Origin: Tubulanus polymorphus
Taxonomy: Eukaryota; Nemertea; Palaeonemertea; Tubulaniformes; Tubulanidae
Length of the DNA stretch: 64,000 nt
Assembly: GCF_964204645.1 (NCBI RefSeq)
Contig: NC_134036.1
Coordinates: 9,658,704 to 9,722,703 of the forward strand
Reading direction: 5' to 3'
Of this stretch, positions 8,509 to 20,339 are shown one piece after another (position 1 is the stretch's first letter; every line of letters begins with the position of its first letter). A program made the translations under genes and the position numbers. Under the pieces are notes generated by a model, which saw only the letters and a program-made list of their open reading frames with translations, did not search any database and was not told where the DNA came from.

Positions 8509-11082
8509 TTCCATACATAAGCTATTTAATTATAATATATGCCATTGGAGGGATCAATATATTTGATACATCCAAGCCGGTTTTTATGAATTGAGCCAAT
8601 TTGACCGTCGGGTTTTTCAAAATAGCGAGAGTAATAAAGGTATTCAAAGAAGAATAGTTTAATGGGGTCCGTCAAGTAAAGTACAATAAATGGGATTCAT
8701 TGAACATTTAAACACAGGTAAAATTGGCCTTTAAATATTGCCAAGAACGAGATGAAGATGCATAGATATGTGGTGGAAACTGCTATGGATTGATATTAAT
8801 ATTACAGCAATCAATGATATATGAATATTATGTTGATTAATAACTAAATCTGCATGAGATATCGAGATTTCTCGCGTCTTCGGTGTACTTTATTCTAAAC
8901 AGCTGATGCCGAACCCGAATGAACAGATTCATTTCACGCTCATTGATTGTAAATTATTTACCAATTATCCAAGCTCAAATATCCCAGCGTTCCCTGTTTG
9001 TCATAAAGAGTTTTTTTTTCGTAAACATATAGAAAGAAGCAATTGACTTTAAATACGCTTGTTTTAAATTGTAGGTAACGCAACATAAGATCTGTTATAA
9101 TCTATGAAACAATATACCATATTGTGTAAAATGTCATTTAACCAAAAAACCATACGGTATACAAAATTCTCATTAATGCACATTTAATAATAATTCCATG
9201 TCTATCCATAATTACCATCCCATCCGTCACTTACTTGAGGTTTCGTCACCACTGCTGATGCTATTATGATGGATCGTCAGAGTTTGAATGCAAATATGAA
9301 TATATATAGAACTGACGTCGATAATGTTTGCACATCTTTTCCTCACACTATTTGTTTATATCTTCCTGATGATGACATTCCTGTTCAAATTTTAGGTAAC
9401 TCGAAACCAAATTTCAACAAGCGATTTATTATGGAATGCGTTCAATATATGCATATTATAGTTGGGGAGCTAGCTTGCATTTACACTATTCAGCCCAAAA
9501 GGTTCACCTACAGCAATTGATGAGACGATAATAGGTGCGAGTGAATGTAAGGCACATCTTAAGTTGTGCATCATCAGAGGAAGGCCCTGTTAGTCCCCCT
9601 CCCCAAAAAGAGAAATATCAAAAAGCACATTTATATTGGAGATGTGTGTCCAAAAGGCAAACTTACTGGGAAGTGTCCGTACCAATTCAGTAGTAATATA
9701 TTTCACTCCTAAGATTTTCACTCTACAATTTTATTTTCAGCATTAAGCGAGATATATAGGGGGTAGATTTAGGATTTGTTCTGAGCATTGAACCCAAGCA
9801 AATTTCTTTTGTTCATTAAACTCACAACCATTCACATTGAATCAATGTAGGACCCAACATTCTTCAGAGAGTTAAGAGTTAATGCAACCGTCAATCGCAA
9901 CTCTATACCCGTCCTCCACAGTCAATCAACTCTCAATTGTGTCCTATCGCCCAGCAATCGACAGCATATTACCCAGATTCAACGACATTAAACCCAGAAA
10001 TCGACAGAATTTCAAGAACCCCAAGGGTCCAACGCTAGGTAATTGGTGGAAATATCCATCGCCAGGAAATAATTGTTTTAATTTCTCTGTAATTTGCCGG
10101 GATCGACATCATATCACCACCGGATGGCACAATAAACCATTAAGTAATTCCGATTAGTGGGCGTTCTTAGCGCTACCCGGCCACACCCTTCAAGAAGCTG
10201 ATTACTGCTAACTATCGACGAATTCTAACCAACTTTAGAGCAACTGACCCCCGGTGCGTCGATACGCTCAACAAAGAAACATAGATTAAAATTGTCCTGT
10301 TTTTATCTGTCAATAAAACCAGTTTCACAATATTGAGGGTTTATATGGTTTCAATTAAGGACCCATTTCTACAGTTGTTTCGTTCCACATGTCTCTGATG
10401 CAAACAGTTTGACTTTTAATCCAGTTCCTCCGTTTTGTCGGTTTAACTCTTAAATCACAGCTATTAGGAACTAATTTGACTTTGCATCCAGTCCCAGACA
10501 TGTTTAGGTTTTTCTGACATGAGAAGGAAAACGTTAATTAGTCGAATGATATCGGGTGCTGAATTTTCAGCAACATATTCCAGACGAAAAAGTTTCGTAT
10601 TTCACCCGTTTCCACTCGGGATTCAAGTACTGAAATTTACACCTGTTATGTTAAGAGCATTGAATAGAAAATCAAATAGTATATTTAATGTATGAAGTGC
10701 AAAATTAATGGGCGAATTTTCAGCATAAAGGTTCCTATACTTAATGCAGCACCGAACTTTAACTATACGGCAAACCGTTAGTAGATAACGTACATAGTGT
10801 GAAACAAAGTGGCCGATGACCATACCGTGTAGTTTAGTAAGAGATTTTAAGAAATTACTCCCCGCTAAGCTATTTTTATCGTTGACGTTCCCGGGTGAAA
10901 AACAAATATCGCCATCCATCGATTCGATAAACCCGGAAGTAAGAGTAAACGTCAATATCGAGAAACTAACCCTTCGTACTTCTCTAATATTTGTCTCGAG
11001 CTCAAATATGAACTAATTGAAGGGCTCAAGTCCGATATACGTCAAAATAGAGCGCTATGCGTAAAGTCAATTGAGTAAATCG

Positions 11083-11236
11083 GTTGTTTATTTGTAATTG
11101 GGGTCGGCAGGTAGACACTACACGCAATACGTCGTGAGCTGTCGATGTGAGTATTCCCCTGCTGTTTATCTGTAATCGGGTCGGCAGGTAGACACTAAAT
11201 GCAATACGTCGTGAACTGTCGATGTGAGCATCCCTT
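11083..11236. repeat. 78-bp tandem duplication
   Basis: TGTTTATTTGTAATTGGGGT...GGCAGGTAGACACTA...ACGTCGTGAGCTGTCGATGT occurs twice, offset 78 bases, with a few differences. Confidence 0.8.
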
Positions 11237-13555
11237 TACTTTTGCACCGTAGTGTATCCAAGTCTATGAAACTCTCGTCGTTTTACATCTATTTTTGTAT
11301 GAGGGATCGACTGGTACAAATCGTTTTCAAAAATCATATTACAATAAAATCATGTTGTTATAATTCTTGGTATCGTTTCATATTATTTTATTCATGTCTT
11401 TTGCTTGCGGCTGCCACCGATTTTTAGAGGTTTCGGGATGGTTGATATGAAGACTTATAAATATCAGCGTTTGCGCGACAACAATAGTAATGCGTCTAAT
11501 TTATCTGCTGCGGCTGTTGCTGTTGCTGCTGCTATTTGAATCATTAGTTATGCGATATTACTTCGAATTCGGTAATAATCTGTTGAAAATGTGATTCATT
11601 GAGTGCATTGCGAACTTGTCCCAGATTATTTTTTTCGATAATTCGATTTTAAACGGATTTGAGTTAGGCCTACTGTATGGACATATTGATTTCATAATAT
11701 TCATTTCATACGGTAGGGCCTACTGGTTTGTGAAATGCATTAGTTCCGGAAAAATTGAGATGACGATTGAAATAGTTGATAACCATTGTGAATAGTTAGT
11801 TCTAAGATTCGTATTCGATTTCGGGGCAATCGTGTAAACAGATTTTGAAAAGTTAACCGATGAAGGATTTGAATTACTGCATAGAAATACGTATCATGTA
11901 AACGAGGACTGGTAGAATATCTGATATTACATATACTTCGTATATTAGCAGAGCTGCCAACTGTTTCTGATTTTCAGTATGTTCGTTACTGTTTTGTCCG
12001 GTCGGCTATTTGACGCTGTTTTGTTTTTAGTGATACACCGGTCACAATCTTGTCCCGAGTCGTTGATAAATAAATGCGTTGACAGGTCCCTGGCGAGAGA
12101 ACGTGTCCGTTCACAAACCCAAGTACAAACTAGGACGCTGGAAATTTGACTGAATATAATAATAGTAAAACGAATTTTATTTACTGGTACCTTGATAAGT
12201 AATCTAAGCTTTCCAGTTAAAACACAGTCCAGTTTCTAACTCTAAGTTCCTATTGTACTGTCCTGCTGGTAACCCGTCCTGAATCAAGTCCCAATCAAGT
12301 TTCTATCAAGTATCTATCGAGTGTCTATCGAGTTTCTATCGAGTGTCTACTCTCCCAAGACTGCGGGCACATTTTATAGAAAGAACGGCATTCCTAGAAT
12401 ACCGACTCTCCCGCTCGACTTTTGGCAAGAAGCAGCAACCTTACTGACATGACTGTTTTGGTCATGTAGAATTTAGCCTTAATGATTCGCTAATCTAAAA
12501 TTATTTGGGAAACTGATTTGCCAGAGTAACTATTCTTTTGCCAATCCTCCTGTCATGACGCGGAATGATTTACTTACTCCTTGCCTATCATTGTTGAGAG
12601 AACATACATTTTCTGCGAGTTACCAACGGACATATACAACAACAGAAACTTTAGAGAGCTAGTATTAGCATTTACCACAAATTAATGTTCATCAAACTTA
12701 AGCGATTATAGAGATTTTGTTCTTAATTAACATCCAGGATACCCAAAAATTAAATATATTTTATATTTTCAAAACTTAAGTATTCGTCTCAAATTACGGT
12801 AATGCTCATTGTTTCTATTTTTTTAATTATTAAAAATACTTTTGCTTTGGAACTTCATTATCATTCTTAAAATCATTCTATAACTGTTATACTAATTTTA
12901 TTACGATACGGGATAAAGCGAAACAACAATGTCTCCCCATACTTCCGTTTTTCTTTTTATAGAAAGTACTCGGGAGTATCATGAAGTAACAGCATGATCC
13001 TTCCACCAGCCACATTATTAATGTACCCCATTGGTCCGTCCCAACCGAACTATTCTTAAGTTTTATAAAGAGATTCTGAATGTTTGCCAGATATCGCAGC
13101 AGAAGAACCGAGAAAGAATTTTTTTACACCAGACTGATTCATGGTCAGCGCTGATAGATCAAAGCATCAAACAACAACCTGCTTACTACATGGTTTGTTG
13201 TCTGACTCCCATTAATAACCACCAACACATTCAGAGATCAACATTACAGACATTTTCTAGCCTACTATCGGTACGAATCGACACATAGCGCCATCTCTAT
13301 CCAGCCTCTGGCAGTTGCACGACGTTACATCCATATTTGGCACGCTGCGTGTTAGCGAGCCGCAGTTGTTGAATTCGGTTCGTTGTGTGAAGCAGCGTGG
13401 TGGTTGCGGTTGGAATTCGTACGAAAGATGACATTAATCCAAGACTAACATACCGCGATCGGAATTACATCTATTTGTTTGGATGCGGGAGTAAGGTGGA
13501 AGTGAAAAAAATGAGTTAACGAGTCTAAAGTCATGTCATGTCATGTGCGACGTAT

Positions 13556-13582
13556 GGCGTCGTGACTGACTACTTAGGCTGC
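13556..13582 (+). repeat. GGCGTCGTGACTGAC block, copy 1
   Basis: GGCGTCGTGACTGACTACTT then AGGCT; the same block, with one extra GACT, starts at 42105 exactly where the Polinton right terminal repeat ends. Preceded by ATGTCATGTCATG. Confidence 0.7.
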
Positions 13583-14069
13583 TGGGCGCTATTGCACTTT
13601 CGTACCCCCCTCCCAAAAAATTTTATTTCAGCATATTTATTATCAGGGAGGTCTAGGGATTCAAAATCAGTAACTTTTGACCCAAAAAACTTACTTTTTC
13701 TAGGTTAAAATTTTGTTATTTTGGGCCCTAAATCGCGTGTAAATTCGCCGATTCGCGACGTCAACAACGCCATATTGGATGTCAATCAAAGTTGCTAACC
13801 CTCCACTGAAATGTCATGACATTAAAAGTTTGCAAAAACCATGTTTTCAAACATAACCATCTCTGAAAATAACGCATATGATTGCATTATTTTAATACTT
13901 AGCTATTGATTTAAAGATGCTGTGATGAAGAAAAGTTATGTACCCAAAAACGAAATTTTTTCAATTCAATTCAATTACCATTAAACATTCTTTACTATCC
14001 AGGAATATCCAAATTTGGAACAGTTTAACACTCATACACTGGATAAACTTTGATACTCACAAGAGCAAG

Positions 14070-14100
14070 CTTTCACCTACATTCTGTAGGCGTCGTCAGG
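14070..14100 (-). ncRNA. Hammerhead-ribozyme-like motif in Penelope 3' region
   Basis: The minus strand reads CTGACGA, a 7-bp hairpin (CGCCTAC / GTAGGTG, loop AGAAT), then AAAGC. CTGANGA-stem-GAAA is the hammerhead core order, and Penelope-like elements are known to carry hammerhead ribozymes. The G12 position is only satisfied if it comes from the stem, so the fit is imperfect. Stems I and III were not established. Confidence 0.3.
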
Positions 14101-14193
14101 CTTAATGTTGACGTCATCAGATGGGACGTCACAGCCGGATCTCGTCAGCTGGTCTGTGAAGGCTCCCGCGCGCCATCTGCTACCTTAAGGATG

Positions 14194-14730
14194 TTATTCC
14201 ATACAGGGGGTAGAGCAAATCTCCCAGTCTTTATTCAGCGTGGGGTGTCTCAGGTATATGTAAAATGACTCCTGAACACCTCGTTCGAACCACCGGGATT
14301 CCACCGTCAAAATGTCTGTGTTGCCTATATCAACAGAGTGATCAGGATTGTCAGTATGGATGTGTTGGGATACCTCTGACGTCACAGAGCTAGGTCGACG
14401 GTGTTCACCAAACCCTGCTCTCAAGGAGCGCTCAGTTTCACCAACATAACTCGCATCGCAAGATTCACATTTAACATGGTACACCGGTCCTGTAATGCGT
14501 TCTTTAGGTACCGGGTCCTTCGGTCTAACTAATAACTGGCGTAACGTGTTCACCGGTTTAAAATACACACTAATGTTGTGGTCTTTCATCACCCGTCTGA
14601 TTTGTTCAGACATGCCCTTCACATATGGTACTACGACCGATCTCTTACGCGTGTCACGAGGGTCCGTGGAAAACCCCAATAGGATATCCGATAGCAGAGA
14701 ATCAACAACGGACGACAAGAATTCTTAAAT
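14194..14730 (-). CDS. Penelope GIY-YIG endonuclease domain
   Basis: An open minus-strand frame of 174 residues. Residues ~75-100 show YHVKCESCDASYVGETERSL then FGEHRR, matching the GIY-YIG-like core of Penelope elements (Y-x-I-x-C-x-x-C-x-x-x-Y-I-G-E-T-x-R...EH). Upstream residues (VPYVKGMSEQIRRV) match the linker between RT and endonuclease. It nicks target DNA for retrotransposition. The C-terminus (LRHPTLNKDWEI) is typical of the family. The frame is intact but cut off from its RT by an insertion. Confidence 0.85.
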
Positions 14731-15475
14731 TAAAACAAAACGAATTACAAATTTATTCCAACGTAACTTCTACAGTTAATTAGAATGGAGTTAGAGTTAG
14801 AGTTTGATCACACTTCTCCAGTAGTGAGCCGTGATGGTATCCGAGTGAGACGTGACCTTGATGGGTGCACACTGATCAACGTATGACGAGTCTCCCAGGA
14901 TATTGCGAATGTTGACGACCGTCCGTTAGTAACTGAAATATCAGGCGCTCAGACGTTAACCGCACTAACTGACGTAGCTTGAGTACGGGAGGTTTCGAGA
15001 CACGCACTCACTTGACGTATCTGAGTGGATATAATTCACAAACTAAAAGACAACAACAATTATTGTTACGACATTTATAAGGGTCATAAACCCTGCAAAC
15101 CAAACGTGCGTCTCAATTGTAATGTTATTTGATTATAATACAAAGATTTATCCGAAGATAGAACAATACAATGGTTTATCTATTAAGCAATTTGCTTGGA
15201 ATGATTATTAAGAATGAACATTAGAATAGTTCAACTTACCCCGTGAACAGCATACATGTGTTACTATACTACACCCAATACGGTGTCCTAACAGCTGAAC
15301 GGGTTTGTCGTGTCTAGTGAAACGACGCTTAAACCAAATCTTATATAGAATTGACCGCTAGGGTTGAATGGTCACATTGAGAAAGGTGCGCCGATCCCAA
15401 CAAACACACAGCTAGCTATAAGCTATGCATGCATGCAGAATGCATGAATATATGAAGTTATGAATGCAAGGTCGT
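14731..15475. mobile_element. Insertion between Penelope RT and endonuclease
   Basis: About 745 bp with no Penelope similarity splits the element exactly where RT should connect to the endonuclease. No terminal repeats or coding sequence could be defined. Its presence makes this copy unable to produce the fused polyprotein. Confidence 0.5.
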
Positions 15476-15479
15476 GACA

Positions 15480-16395
15480 ACGCGGAGCCTGGGTGTCTCG
15501 CTTATTTCTGACTACAGGTTTGGGCTTCGGAAGCATGGTGACTTTGTTGAAGACCCAATTAGGGTAATCATTCCATGAGAGAACCTCCTTAATGTGTTGT
15601 TTCTCCGACTGTCTGTCACTATCATCACTAACTATGGTGTCAGCCCTGTGTAGAAGGGTTTTAACTACACCCCTTTTGTGTTCTAACGGGTGGTTGCTGT
15701 TGAAATTTAGATATTGGTCAGTGTGTGTGGTTTTTCGGAATACTTTGGTACGGATCGACCCATCCTCATTGATGACCGCATATGTGTCGAGAAACGCTAG
15801 AGCCCTCTATACACTGCAAATCTCTAGATCGGCTTGTGACGAAGCCTGTAACTCGACCTCACCCTCGGTAGTCCATTTAATATCACCATCAATGCTGTTT
15901 AAATGGTCAGTGAAATACTGAGAAGAACACTTCTTAAGTACTGTGCAAGTATCATCTACATACCTCTTCCATATACGTGGCGGATGGAGGGCAGTGGCGA
16001 TGGCTTTCTGTTCAAAGTCTTCCATATACAGATTACACACGATTGGTGAAACTGGGGAGCCCATGGCTGCTCCGTGGATTTGAAGGTAGTACTGACCTTG
16101 GAACATGAAGTATGTACATTTTAAACAGAGGCTCAGTAGTTTAATAATGTCATCTATACCGATGTGTGAACGTTCAAAAAGAGTATCATCTGCCTCTAAT
16201 CTTTGGCTAATTATCACTAGAGCTTTGTCTATAGGGACACTAGTAAAGAGGGCCGAAACGTCATATGAGCGTAGTTCTTCATCATCATTAATGACTAGAC
16301 CACAAACTTCCTTCGAGAACTCAGTAGAGTTTTTAACATGATGTATCGTCTTCCCTACTAAGGGAGATAAAATCATCGGTATAGATGACATTATT
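15480..16395 (-). pseudogene. Penelope reverse transcriptase
   Basis: Minus-strand frame with RT motifs: SYDVSALFTSVPID (motif A region), GAAMGSPVSPIVCNLYME (motif B), RYVDDT (catalytic YxDD) and, further on, FLDTYAVINEDGSI. A single TAG at 15807-15809 interrupts the frame; coding similarity continues through KVFRKTTHTDQYLNF and WNDYPNWVFNK to about 15480. The thumb and linker are present but the N-terminal part upstream of ILSPLVGK is missing. Confidence 0.85.
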
Positions 16396-17262
16396 AGACT
16401 CTCTAGTACCTTCTCCCGTAACCCCCACACACGTACGGGCGATCATAACTGTGGCATTTTTTGGTGGTCGGTAAGTCTCTTTTCGTAAATTTTCGTTACA
16501 ACCCAGAATGCAATAGAATATGCTTTGCATTTCAGACAGTATCAAACTACACAAGTAACATATTCCACACCAAAAAGATTGTGTTAAGTAATTAGTTAAG
16601 TGAGTTAAGTAATTAGTTAAGTGGCTTTCATGTTATCTCTTACTCCTACGTCTGATATCTGGTTGTTTTCGTTACGGCGCATTATTTCTTTGAAGGACAA
16701 TGCATACCACATTTCTTTAACCCGAGATATTTATATATCGTAAAGTCCAATGACATACTGGTGTTCGTAGACCCATCAATGCCGATAAAAGCGAGACCAT
16801 AAAAGGCAGACCATAACCTGGACTTGTTTTGAAAAAAAAACGGGGACAATCACCGTTTAGTTTCGTTTTTTTGGTCACATAAGCATAAATCATGAACAGT
16901 GCAACCTCAATGATGTCCACATGGCAAATAGTAACAATTTAGTTCACTATTACCTCTTCAGCACAAATAAACTGGAGAAGTATCCTGGAGAAGTATCCAA
17001 TATCTATGGATATATATTAAAATAACATACAAAACAACTCATTTACATTTCGCCAAATAGTTTTTTTTAAGGAGCGGTGTAGCACAAAAGAAGGCGGCAA
17101 AGTTCCATTTGGTTCCTTTCTATCCGCACAATCATGTATACTCCAAGTAGGAGTATACATGATTAGTTAACGACAACAATTCCTTTGCTGTACTCACTTT
17201 ATTGGGCAAAAATGATACCTTGTTTTTCATTATCAAATTTCCTGGTAATTACAAAACAGGTA
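16396..17262. repeat. ~0.86-kb direct duplication, copy 1
   Basis: Begins CTCTAGTACCTTCTCCCGTA and ends near TTACAAAACAGGTAAG. Recurs at 18045-18900 with many point differences and small indels. No coding potential recognised; short open frames are shared between copies only because the DNA is duplicated. Confidence 0.85.
17131..17163. repeat. Perfect hairpin, 14-bp arms
   Basis: ATCATGTATACTCC, loop AAGTA, GGAGTATACATGAT. In the second duplicate (about 18770-18802) the left arm is disrupted. Confidence 0.8.
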
Positions 17263-18044
17263 AGTGTTGATATCTGTTTCAATTTATATAAATGTCATAA
17301 GTGTTATGTCCATGCCGGTGTCTGCTCGTCCCAGTTGTGCTCGGGATTCTGACTGCTTCTCCTGTTTTTTCTCCTCCGGCTTGGGAACAACGTTATTTGC
17401 TGCTCGGGCACGATCGCCGTTTACGTACGGCCGCACTTCTGGTGATTCACGAATCCATTCGGCGGCAATCAGAGGTGCACGTTTTCCGTGGCCGTTCTCT
17501 TTTCCTTTGCTTTTTCTACATTACCCCAGTCAGAGGTCAGCGCCTGGCACGGGCTCTGCTAGATAGGGACAAATACGAGAATGGTCATTGTCGGGTTTGC
17601 CATTTTTGCGTAGAATTCTTGGGTCGGGTCTTTCGCGTCAGGTGATTGTCAAGGCGACCGACTAATTTCCCACACAGAGGACGCGGGCGATGCCTGGACG
17701 CCGACGCTCGTAAGCTGTCGTTTCAATGCTTAGTGGCGGTGGTTTCGACGAAATTCAACCGAACCGGCTGCGAAGTGTACACTCGAATGGCTGACCGCCT
17801 CTGTGGCTCCTGCTATGGTGAACCTAGCGACTTCTTTGCATGGAAGTCTTGCTGCACATTTCACGAGAAAAATTCTTGCTTGTCTAGTCCGTTTTAATCT
17901 TTCTTTCGTTGTATTCAGAACAATTAGCATGAAAATAATTATGTTCAAACTTGTTCAGATTCATAACATACAACCGGGATACGTTCAAATCCATGCTCAC
18001 TGTCTCTTGCTTCCGTGTCTCTGGAGGTCACGTCCTTTCTAGTA
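17263..18044. other. Unique spacer between the duplicated blocks
   Basis: GC-richer 0.78 kb with overlapping open frames on both strands (for example 17301-17645 and 17646-17897). None has a recognisable motif and their presence follows from GC content, so I make no gene call. Confidence 0.35.
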
Positions 18045-18900
18045 CCTTCACCCGTAACCCCACACACGTACGGATGGTCTTCACTGTGGCATTTTTGGTG
18101 GTCGGTAAGTCTCTTTTCATTAATTTTCTTACACCCCAGAATGCAATAGAATATGCTTTGCATTTCAGACAGTATCAAACTTCACAATATTAACTTACAT
18201 ATTCCACACCTAAAAGATAGTGTTAAGTAATTAGTTAAGTAGCTTTCATGTTATCTCTTACTCCTACGTCTGATATTTGGTCGTTCGCGCATTAATTCTT
18301 CGAAGGACAATGGATACTAAATTTCTGTAACCCTCAACCCAAGATATTTATATGTCGTAAAGCCCAATGACATACTGGTGTCATAATGACATACTGACCA
18401 TCAATGAAGATAAAAGTGATAGAGGCAGGCCATAACCTGGACTTGTTTTGAAACTACGGGCAAAAACACTGTTTAGTTTCTTTTAGTTTATTGGTAACGC
18501 ATAAATCATGAACAGAGCAACTTCAAGGTTACATATACATAGAATATTCAATGAAGTCCACATATGGCAAATTTCAACAATTTTGTTTGCTATTACCTTT
18601 TCAGCACATATAACCTGGAGTAGTATCCACTATCTATGGAATTATATCAAAGTAACATATTATACACAACAGCTTATTAACATTTCGCCTAATAGTCTTC
18701 CACGGAGAAGCGTAGCACAACAGAAGGCGGCAAAGTTCCATTCGGTTTCTTTCTATCTGCACAATACTTTATACTCGTACTCCTACTTGGAGTATACATG
18801 ATTAGTTAACGACGACAATTCCTGTGCTGTACTTCCTTTATTGGGCAAAAATGATACCTTGTTTTTCATTATCAAATTTCTTGGTAATTACAAAACAGGT
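18045..18900. repeat. ~0.86-kb direct duplication, copy 2
   Basis: Starts TTTCTAGTACCTTCACCCGT; matches copy 1 along its length, offset about 1.63 kb, including the TTAAGTAATTAGTTAAGT and GACATACTGGTGT stretches. Ends ...ATTACAAAACAGGTAGG. Confidence 0.85.
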
Positions 18901-20338
18901 AGGTGTTTATTTTATCATTTTCAATTTAATATTATTTCCTCCATTCGTGTTGAAAAATACATCCATTTTTGGAAATATTGGCCGCTTTAAGCGAATGTGC
19001 CAGCTGCTTGGCCTGCACTGCTGCTTTGCGCGAGCCACCCATTTCGCGCAGAGCCGACGTCAACAACTTCCTTTTGTCGATGGGGCAAAACCTCTGCTTG
19101 TTCGGAAACATCTCCCACCGAATTGTGTAGTAGCACTTGCTCATGAGGGACGACGAGAGAATCTGCCCCTTCTTGTCGTGAATACGTATTTGCTGCTTGA
19201 TTCTCCGACGGCCATCATGAACGGTCGAATGTTTTTCACGTAAGACCGTGTAATCTTATAGATCTTTTTCGGTAGCAGCATCTGCTGCAGCTGTCTTGTT
19301 AGTGATTATCTTAACAAGCGAGACGATTATCTTAACAAGCGAGACGATTATCTTAACAAGCGAGTCGATCGGGGAGAACGTTGAAATGTAACCCTGGTAA
19401 GCGATTGATAGATAGATAACTTACGTCGACTAGGTCGTTTTTGTCGCACTTCCGCTTTCTTGAAATGATACAGATCGATGCGGGACGGATCGCCGCCCCT
19501 CTTCTGTTCCTAATCACGATCGATAACATCAGAAAGTTTCTCGCCATCAATTGCAAATTTTAAAGGACCTGTCTTTGGCCCTCGACGATCTCATTCACGA
19601 CGATACGCGATAAGGCAATAACGACTAACAATGTGAGCGCGTAGTTAAGCAAGGGCGCGCTATTTTTAACTTTCTGATCGCGTGACTTCATGACGTCACG
19701 AGGCATAATGCTAGTGAATAGGAAAATCTACGGTTTTTAGTGGCATGTTTCTTGCGCTATTTAGCATAATCGTCCCCTGCCAGATTGCAAATAACATTCA
19801 ACTGGCCTGGCTCCACCGCGCTAAATTTGCCGTTTTTTGAAATTTCCCCGACGTTGTCGCCTGTCCGGCTCGAAAGTCTAGCGATAATCGGACGACCTAT
19901 GTGTAAGTATACCACCAAATACATCAGGAAATACTTAATCTGAGGATAAGAATAATTATATCTGTAAACATAGCGCTGAGCGTGAGCTTATCTAGTTTTA
20001 ATTGATATATTTTAAGTGGTGTTTTTGTAACCGTATCGCTGAGAAATCGTGTCGCTCCTAACCCGGAAATAAGTTTTAGTCGATTTCGATCATCATTCAA
20101 ATTTGCAGTATCTTTATCTTTATAGGCCTTGCCTCATTTGAACACCGAATTTAGTGATATCCATGAGAGATAATTCATATTGAATCGTATGTTCAATAGT
20201 AGAGAGGCCTGATTCATGTCCAAAAGCAAAGCCAAATCAAATAGTAGTCCCCTTTTAGACTTTCTGTTCGAATATCCACTTTTCTCTTTCAGGATATTTT
20301 TCGTCGTTTAAATTCCTACTGTACTCATAAAATAAGAT
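18901..20338. other. No gene recognised
   Basis: Contains open frames around 18824-19243 that I cannot link to a family, and a 21-bp triple repeat. A TGACGTCA element near 19691 may be a cAMP-response-type site, but no promoter can be assigned. Confidence 0.35.
19304..19366. repeat. 21-bp unit, three copies
   Basis: GATTATCTTAACAAGCGAGAC repeated three times head to tail, the last ending GAGTC. Confidence 0.9.
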
Positions 20339-20339
20339 A

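Larger units (their letters stand above)
5215..8560 (+). mobile_element. Decayed Polinton-like AT-rich island
   Basis: At 5215 begins AGTAATAGG...GTAGGCTTTCATACC, closely matching the terminal repeat of the large Polinton island (AGTAATAGGGATAATAGGCTTTCGTATC). From there to about 8560 the DNA is extremely AT-rich with the same style of small genes whose ATG sits in (T/A)ATAAATG (5301, 5971, 7687). No capsid, ATPase, integrase or polymerase gene remains. About a third of the island is tandem repeats. I infer a second, heavily deleted copy of the same or a sister element; a matching right terminal repeat was not found. Confidence 0.6.
8561..13955. other. Long stretch without recognised genes
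   Basis: About 5.4 kb of ordinary host-like composition. Short open frames (9266-9520, 9882-10157, 10623-11016, 11224-11427, 13031-13288) show no family motif. Noted pieces are a 78-bp tandem duplication near 11.1 kb, short repeats of TTTCTATCGAGTGTCTATCG near 12.3 kb, and a 27-bp block at 13556 that recurs next to the Polinton right end. Confidence 0.4.
13960..16395 (-). mobile_element. Penelope-like element, 5'-truncated
   Basis: Minus-strand element with an RT part (16395-15480) and a GIY-YIG endonuclease part (14730-14194), the arrangement diagnostic of Penelope-like retroelements. About 0.74 kb of unrelated DNA separates the two. The N-terminal part is missing: recognisable RT stops at 16395, where a separate duplicated repeat block begins. 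The 3' side ends in CAATTCAATTCAATT-type sequence near 13960-13975 (plus strand). Confidence 0.8.

Noticed and set aside
10020-10110. CCCH-like retroelement gag motif (NNCFNF...C..)
   Set aside because: Only the first few residues resemble gag finger regions; no further cysteine/histidine pattern follows.
14495-14728. Plus-strand open frame over the Penelope endonuclease
   Set aside because: Antisense shadow of the GIY-YIG gene.
17264-17900. Overlapping open frames on both strands
   Set aside because: Explained by higher GC and few stop codons; no frame has a recognisable domain.
18932-19243. Possible gene around 19.0 kb
   Set aside because: Open frames exist on both strands but neither shows a family motif or splice context.
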